6,858 nucleotides of DNA from positions 1-6,858 of the forward strand of contig PXSY01000124.1 of NCBI GenBank assembly GCA_003023125.1. The letters run 5' to 3'. The position numbers and the translations under genes are program-made. Under the pieces are notes generated by a model. It had not been told where the DNA came from. It did not search any database and saw only the letters and a program-made list of their open reading frames with translations. This document shows positions 1 through 6,858 of the stretch, piece by piece; positions within the stretch are counted from its first letter, which is position 1; every line of letters starts with the position of its first letter. The stretch comes from Bacteroidetes bacterium QH_10_64_19. GTDB lineage: Bacteria > Bacteroidota > Rhodothermia > Rhodothermales > Salinibacteraceae.

Positions 1-119
1 GTGCGCACCGCCACGCCCCAGTGCCACAATGCTTCGCCAATCCCCACCAGTCCTCCAAGTCCCGCCAGTGCGGCCAGCACGAGCGTTCCTTCTCCGGTGA
101 ACAGATAGAACTCAAACAT
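1..119 (-). CDS. Partial hypothetical membrane protein (N-terminus only)
   Basis: An ATG at 119-117 opens a minus-strand frame that stays open to the left window edge, giving 39 full codons. The translation starts MFEFYLFTGEGT, followed by a long apolar stretch (LVLAALAGLGGLVGI), then EALWHWGVAVR. The apolar stretch would form one transmembrane helix or an uncleaved signal anchor, so the product is probably a small inner-membrane protein. An AGGGG element lies about 11 bases upstream of the ATG, a loosely spaced but possible ribosome binding site. The frame lies about 117 bases downstream of rpoC in the same direction, beyond a strong hairpin, so it is more likely a separate transcription unit than part of the rpo operon. 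I do not recognise the family. The short visible length leaves a real chance that it is a spurious frame. Confidence 0.5.
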   Translation of the reverse strand, partial: MFEFYLFTGEGTLVLAALAGLGGLVGIGEALWHWGVAVR

Positions 120-146
120 ACGTGAGGAATCCCCTGCGACCAAAGC

Positions 147-160
147 ACGGGGCAGCCCGT
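147..160 (-). other. Small inverted repeat downstream of the main rpoC terminator hairpin
   Basis: ACGGG at 147-151 pairs with CCCGT at 156-160 around a 4-base loop, giving a perfect 5-bp hairpin. It sits between the larger hairpin and the start of the left-edge membrane frame. It could assist termination or sit in the leader of the next gene. At this length in GC-rich DNA it may also be chance. Confidence 0.3.
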
Positions 161-171
161 CCCAAACACCA

Positions 172-207
172 CCGCCCCGGTGCGCCGACACAGCGCAACC
201 GGGGCGG
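172..207 (-). terminator. GC-rich hairpin, probable terminator of the rpoBC transcript
   Basis: CCGCCCCGG at 172-180 and TGCGC at 181-185 pair with GCGCA at 193-197 and CCGGGGCGG at 199-207. The result is a 14-bp stem with one bulged base at 198 and a 7-base loop. The hairpin begins about 30 bases after the rpoC stop codon in the direction of transcription, where an operon terminator is expected. The sequence after the stem on the minus strand (TGGTGTTTGGG) is only mildly T-rich, so it is not a textbook intrinsic terminator. It may work as a weak-tract terminator or as a 3'-end stabiliser. The hairpin is plain in the sequence; the terminator role is inferred from position. Confidence 0.65.
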
Positions 208-236
208 AGAGACATTCGGCTCTGAATTGACGCGTG

Positions 237-4424
<4,188 letters not shown>

Positions 4425-4533
4425 ATGAAATTGAGAATCTGGAAGTTAGCGTGCGGAGCGGGGGACTGGGGGCAGACGAAGGGCACACACCGGCGGGACG
4501 CGGCGCAGCGCCCACCCTTCACACTCTGCGGTT
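4425..4533 (-). other. rpoB-rpoC intergenic spacer, no clear regulatory site
   Basis: This 109-base spacer separates the rpoB stop codon from the rpoC start codon. Its rpoB-proximal part is GC-rich; the last 25 or so bases before rpoC are AT-rich. No Shine-Dalgarno motif, convincing promoter or terminator is visible. A weak imperfect hairpin (GGGCGC with GCGTCCC, one bulge) can be drawn near 4492-4513 but is short. Read-through co-transcription of rpoB and rpoC is the likely arrangement. Confidence 0.6.
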
Positions 4534-6858
4534 TTAATCAAGCGTCACCTCAAGCCCGAGTCCCTGAAGCTCTCGAACGAGCACGTTGAAGCTCTCGGGA
4601 ACGCCGGGCGAGGGGAGATTCTCGCCCTTCACGATGGACTCGTAGGCCTCGGACCGGCCTTGCACGTCGTCCGACTTATAGGTGAGCATTTCCTGCAGCG
4701 TATTGGAGGCGCCGTAGGCGTACAGCGCCCACACTTCCATTTCGCCAAGGCGCTGACCGCCAAACTGCGCCTTTCCGCCGAGCGGCTGTTGCGTGATGAG
4801 GCTATACGGCCCGATGGAGCGGGCGTGCATCTTGTCCTCGACGAGGTGCTCCAGCTTCATCATGTAGATCTGGCCCACCGTCGTCTTCTCATCGAACGGC
4901 TCGCCGGTCCGGCCGTCGTACAACTGGACTTTTCCGTCACGAGGCAGGCCGGCCTCCTCCAGTTCATCGCCTACGTCTTCGAGGGAGGCGCCGTCGAAGA
5001 TCGGGGTGGAGTACTTTACCCCGAGCTTGTCCCCGGCCCATCCAAGAAGGGTCTCATAAATCTGGCCGAGGTTCATCCGCGACGGAACGCCGAGCGGGTT
5101 CAGAAGGAGGTCCATCGGCGTGCCGTCTTCGAGGAACGGCATGTCTTCGACCGGGGCAATCTTCGCGATCACGCCCTTGTTACCGTGGCGTCCGGCCATT
5201 TTGTCGCCCACCTCCATCTTCTTCTTCCGGGCCACGTAGACCTTCGCCATCTGCACGACGCCCGAGGGGAGCTCGTCGCCCATCTCGACCTGATGCTTCT
5301 GGCGCTTGGTCGTGCCCTCGATGTCGCGGCGGCGCGACTTGTAGTTTCGCAGAAGCGTTTGAATTTGATCGTTGAGCTCCTCATCGTCGGTAAACTCAGC
5401 ACGGGTGCTGAGGTCGGAGGGATCCACGTCCTCGAACGCTTCTCGCTCAAACTCGGCGCCCTCGCTGAGGATCACCGATCCTTCTCGGTCCTCCAGGCCC
5501 GCGCAGGTGGCATCTTCGAGGAGGCCGAAGAATTTATCCCAGAGGCGCTCATTGAGATCTTCGAGCTTGCGCTCGTGCTCGCTTTCGATGTTTTCGAGGC
5601 GCTTCTCCTCCATCTTCTTAGAGGCAGGATCAAGCTCCCGGCGGCTGAAGAGCTTCGTGTCAATCACCACGCCGCCCTCCATGCCGGGCTTCGCCTTCAG
5701 GGAGGCATCCTTCACGTCGCCCGCCTTGTCGCCAAAGATCGCACGGAGCAGTTTCTCTTCCGGCGTCGGGTCGGTATCCCCCTTCGGCGTAATCTTGCCG
5801 ACGATGATGTCGCCAGGCGTAACTTCAGCTCCTACGCGAATGATTCCGCGCTCGTCGAGATCCTTGGTCGCCTCCTCGCTGACGTTCGGAATCTCGCGGG
5901 TGAGTTCCTCTTCACCGCGCTTCGTATCGCGCACCTCGTGCTCAAACTCTTCGATGTGGACCGAGGTGTACACGTCGTCGGCGACAAGCCGCTCGCTGAT
6001 GACGATGGCGTCCTCGTAGTTATACCCATGCCAGGGCATGAACGCGCAGAGGACGTTCTTGCCGAGGGCGAGCTCGCCCTTCTCCATCGCAAATCCGTCC
6101 GTGAGGACCTCTCCTTCTTCTACCCGATCTCCGGCCTGCACGATCGGCTTCTGGTTCATGCAGGTGCCCTGATTGGTACGGCGGAACTTCGTGAGCTCAT
6201 ACTCCCGCACCGGTTCTCCAAAGGCGAGATCCGTCTTGTCCTGCTCCTCGTCGTACCGGACCACGATGCGCTCAGCGTCGACATACTCGACGACCCCATC
6301 GCCGTCGGCCACGACGCACGAGCGCGAGTCTTTCGCCACGCGACCTTCCAGCCCGGTGCCCACGATTGGGGAATCGCTTCGGAGGAGCGGCACGCCCTGG
6401 CGCTGCATGTTCGAGCCCATGAGCGCCCGGTTCGCGTCGTTGTGCGATAAGAACGGAACGAGACTGGCCGACGGTGAGACAATCTGATTCGGTGCCACGT
6501 CCATGTAGTCGATGTCTTCGGGCTCCACAATGGGAAAGTCGCCGTGGTGCCGGCACCGGACTTCATCGCGCTCAAAGTTTCCGTCGTCGTCGATGGGCGC
6601 ATTGGCCTGCGCAACCATGGCCTCATCCTCCTCCTCGGCCGTAAGGTATTCCACCTCCTCGGTGACCTGGCCATCCTCTACCACGCGGTACGGCGTTTCA
6701 AGGAAGCCAAAGTCGTTGATCGTCGAGTGGACGCAGAGCGATAGCATCAGGCCAATGTTGGGGCCCTCCGGCGTCTCAATGGGACAGAGCCGCCCGTAGT
6801 GCGTGTGGTGCACGTCTCGGACCTCGAAGCCGGCTCGCTCTCGGGTCAGCCCCCCCGG
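4534..6858 (-). CDS. rpoB: DNA-directed RNA polymerase subunit beta (RpoB), C-terminal part, N-terminus beyond window
   Basis: The beta subunit forms the other half of the active-site cleft, binds the growing RNA and nucleotides, and contacts sigma. The frame is open to the right edge, where the first visible residues are [15 protein letters not shown], the segment just after rifampicin cluster I. The 774 visible residues correspond to roughly E. coli residue 535 onward, so about the first 40 percent lies outside the window. Motifs by fragment residue: [11 protein letters not shown] (27-37, rifampicin cluster II); GYNYEDAI with the acidic pair E282-D283 near the active site; TPKGDTDP (357-364) followed by [16 protein letters not shown]; a charged helical stretch (about 405-445); [11 protein letters not shown] (552-562) with the two active-site lysines K553 and K561; [42 protein letters not shown]; and the C-terminus ending GLEVTLD before TAA. 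No block is missing. Position 713 is Tyr where the family nearly always has Glu (WALEAYG). A first in-frame GTG at 6813-6811 is an internal Val codon, not the start. rpoC follows on the same strand. Confidence 0.98.
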   Translation of the reverse strand, partial: PGGLTRERAGFEVRDVHHTHYGRLCPIETPEGPNIGLMLSLCVHSTINDFGFLETPYRVVEDGQVTEEVEYLTAEEEDEAMVAQANAPIDDDGNFERDEVRCRHHGDFPIVEPEDIDYMDVAPNQIVSPSASLVPFLSHNDANRALMGSNMQRQGVPLLRSDSPIVGTGLEGRVAKDSRSCVVADGDGVVEYVDAERIVVRYDEEQDKTDLAFGEPVREYELTKFRRTNQGTCMNQKPIVQAGDRVEEGEVLTDGFAMEKGELALGKNVLCAFMPWHGYNYEDAIVISERLVADDVYTSVHIEEFEHEVRDTKRGEEELTREIPNVSEEATKDLDERGIIRVGAEVTPGDIIVGKITPKGDTDPTPEEKLLRAIFGDKAGDVKDASLKAKPGMEGGVVIDTKLFSRRELDPASKKMEEKRLENIESEHERKLEDLNERLWDKFFGLLEDATCAGLEDREGSVILSEGAEFEREAFEDVDPSDLSTRAEFTDDEELNDQIQTLLRNYKSRRRDIEGTTKRQKHQVEMGDELPSGVVQMAKVYVARKKKMEVGDKMAGRHGNKGVIAKIAPVEDMPFLEDGTPMDLLLNPLGVPSRMNLGQIYETLLGWAGDKLGVKYSTPIFDGASLEDVGDELEEAGLPRDGKVQLYDGRTGEPFDEKTTVGQIYMMKLEHLVEDKMHARSIGPYSLITQQPLGGKAQFGGQRLGEMEVWALYAYGASNTLQEMLTYKSDDVQGRSEAYESIVKGENLPSPGVPESFNVLVRELQGLGLEVTLD

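Noticed and set aside
4492..4513. Possible hairpin in the rpoB-rpoC spacer as an attenuator
   Set aside because: The stem is short and bulged, there is no T-run after it, and similar pairings arise by chance at this GC content.
4660..6450. A 596-codon open frame on the plus strand opposite rpoB
   Set aside because: It is an antisense shadow of a highly conserved GC-rich gene. Its translation is rich in Leu, Val, Arg and His with no recognisable domain, as expected from reverse-complemented rpoB codons.
6811..6813. GTG as the rpoB start codon
   Set aside because: The frame stays open upstream to the window edge and the upstream residues ([15 protein letters not shown]) are conserved RpoB sequence, so this is an internal Val codon.

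Overview
The window is a segment of a bacterial RNA polymerase operon read entirely from the minus strand. From right to left it holds the 3' two-thirds of rpoB (positions 6858 to 4534, cut by the window edge), a 109-base spacer, a full-length open frame for rpoC (4424 to 237), a short intergenic region with a strong GC-rich hairpin that probably terminates rpoC transcription, and the first 39 codons of a small membrane-protein-like frame that runs off the left edge. No RNA genes, mobile elements, CRISPR arrays or other repeats were seen. The long open frames on the plus strand are codon-bias shadows of rpoB and rpoC.

The proteins match Bacteroidota-type beta and beta' (for example the RpoC N-terminus ending LASPEDILE, the phrases LFDNSRKS and [14 protein letters not shown], and the absence of the large E. 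coli-type insert in the trigger loop). GC-rich codons, surface-acidic proteins and an acidic RpoC tail without basic residues suggest a salt-in halophile of the Rhodothermota/Salinibacter type. This assignment is from remembered sequence similarity, not from a search.

The striking feature is in rpoC. Its frame is open and aligns with the family from end to end, except for two clean in-frame gaps at the most invariant places. One gap, at about 3104/3105, removes roughly 36 residues, including the NADFDGD motif whose three aspartates hold the catalytic Mg2+. The other, at 4226/4227, removes about 17 residues of the N-terminal zinc-binding domain and leaves two adjacent cysteines in place of the four-cysteine site. 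As written, this beta' could not catalyse RNA synthesis. The rest of the beta' core (lid/rudder region, switch 2, F-loop, bridge helix, second zinc site, trigger loop, C-terminal clamp) and all of the visible beta core are intact. The gaps are therefore either a sequence or assembly artefact (or an edited sequence), or a very unusual catalytically dead beta' that would need a second functional copy elsewhere.

In function, beta and beta' together form the active-site cleft of RNA polymerase, and co-transcription in the order rpoB then rpoC is the usual bacterial layout. Ribosomal protein genes probably lie upstream of rpoB, beyond the right edge.
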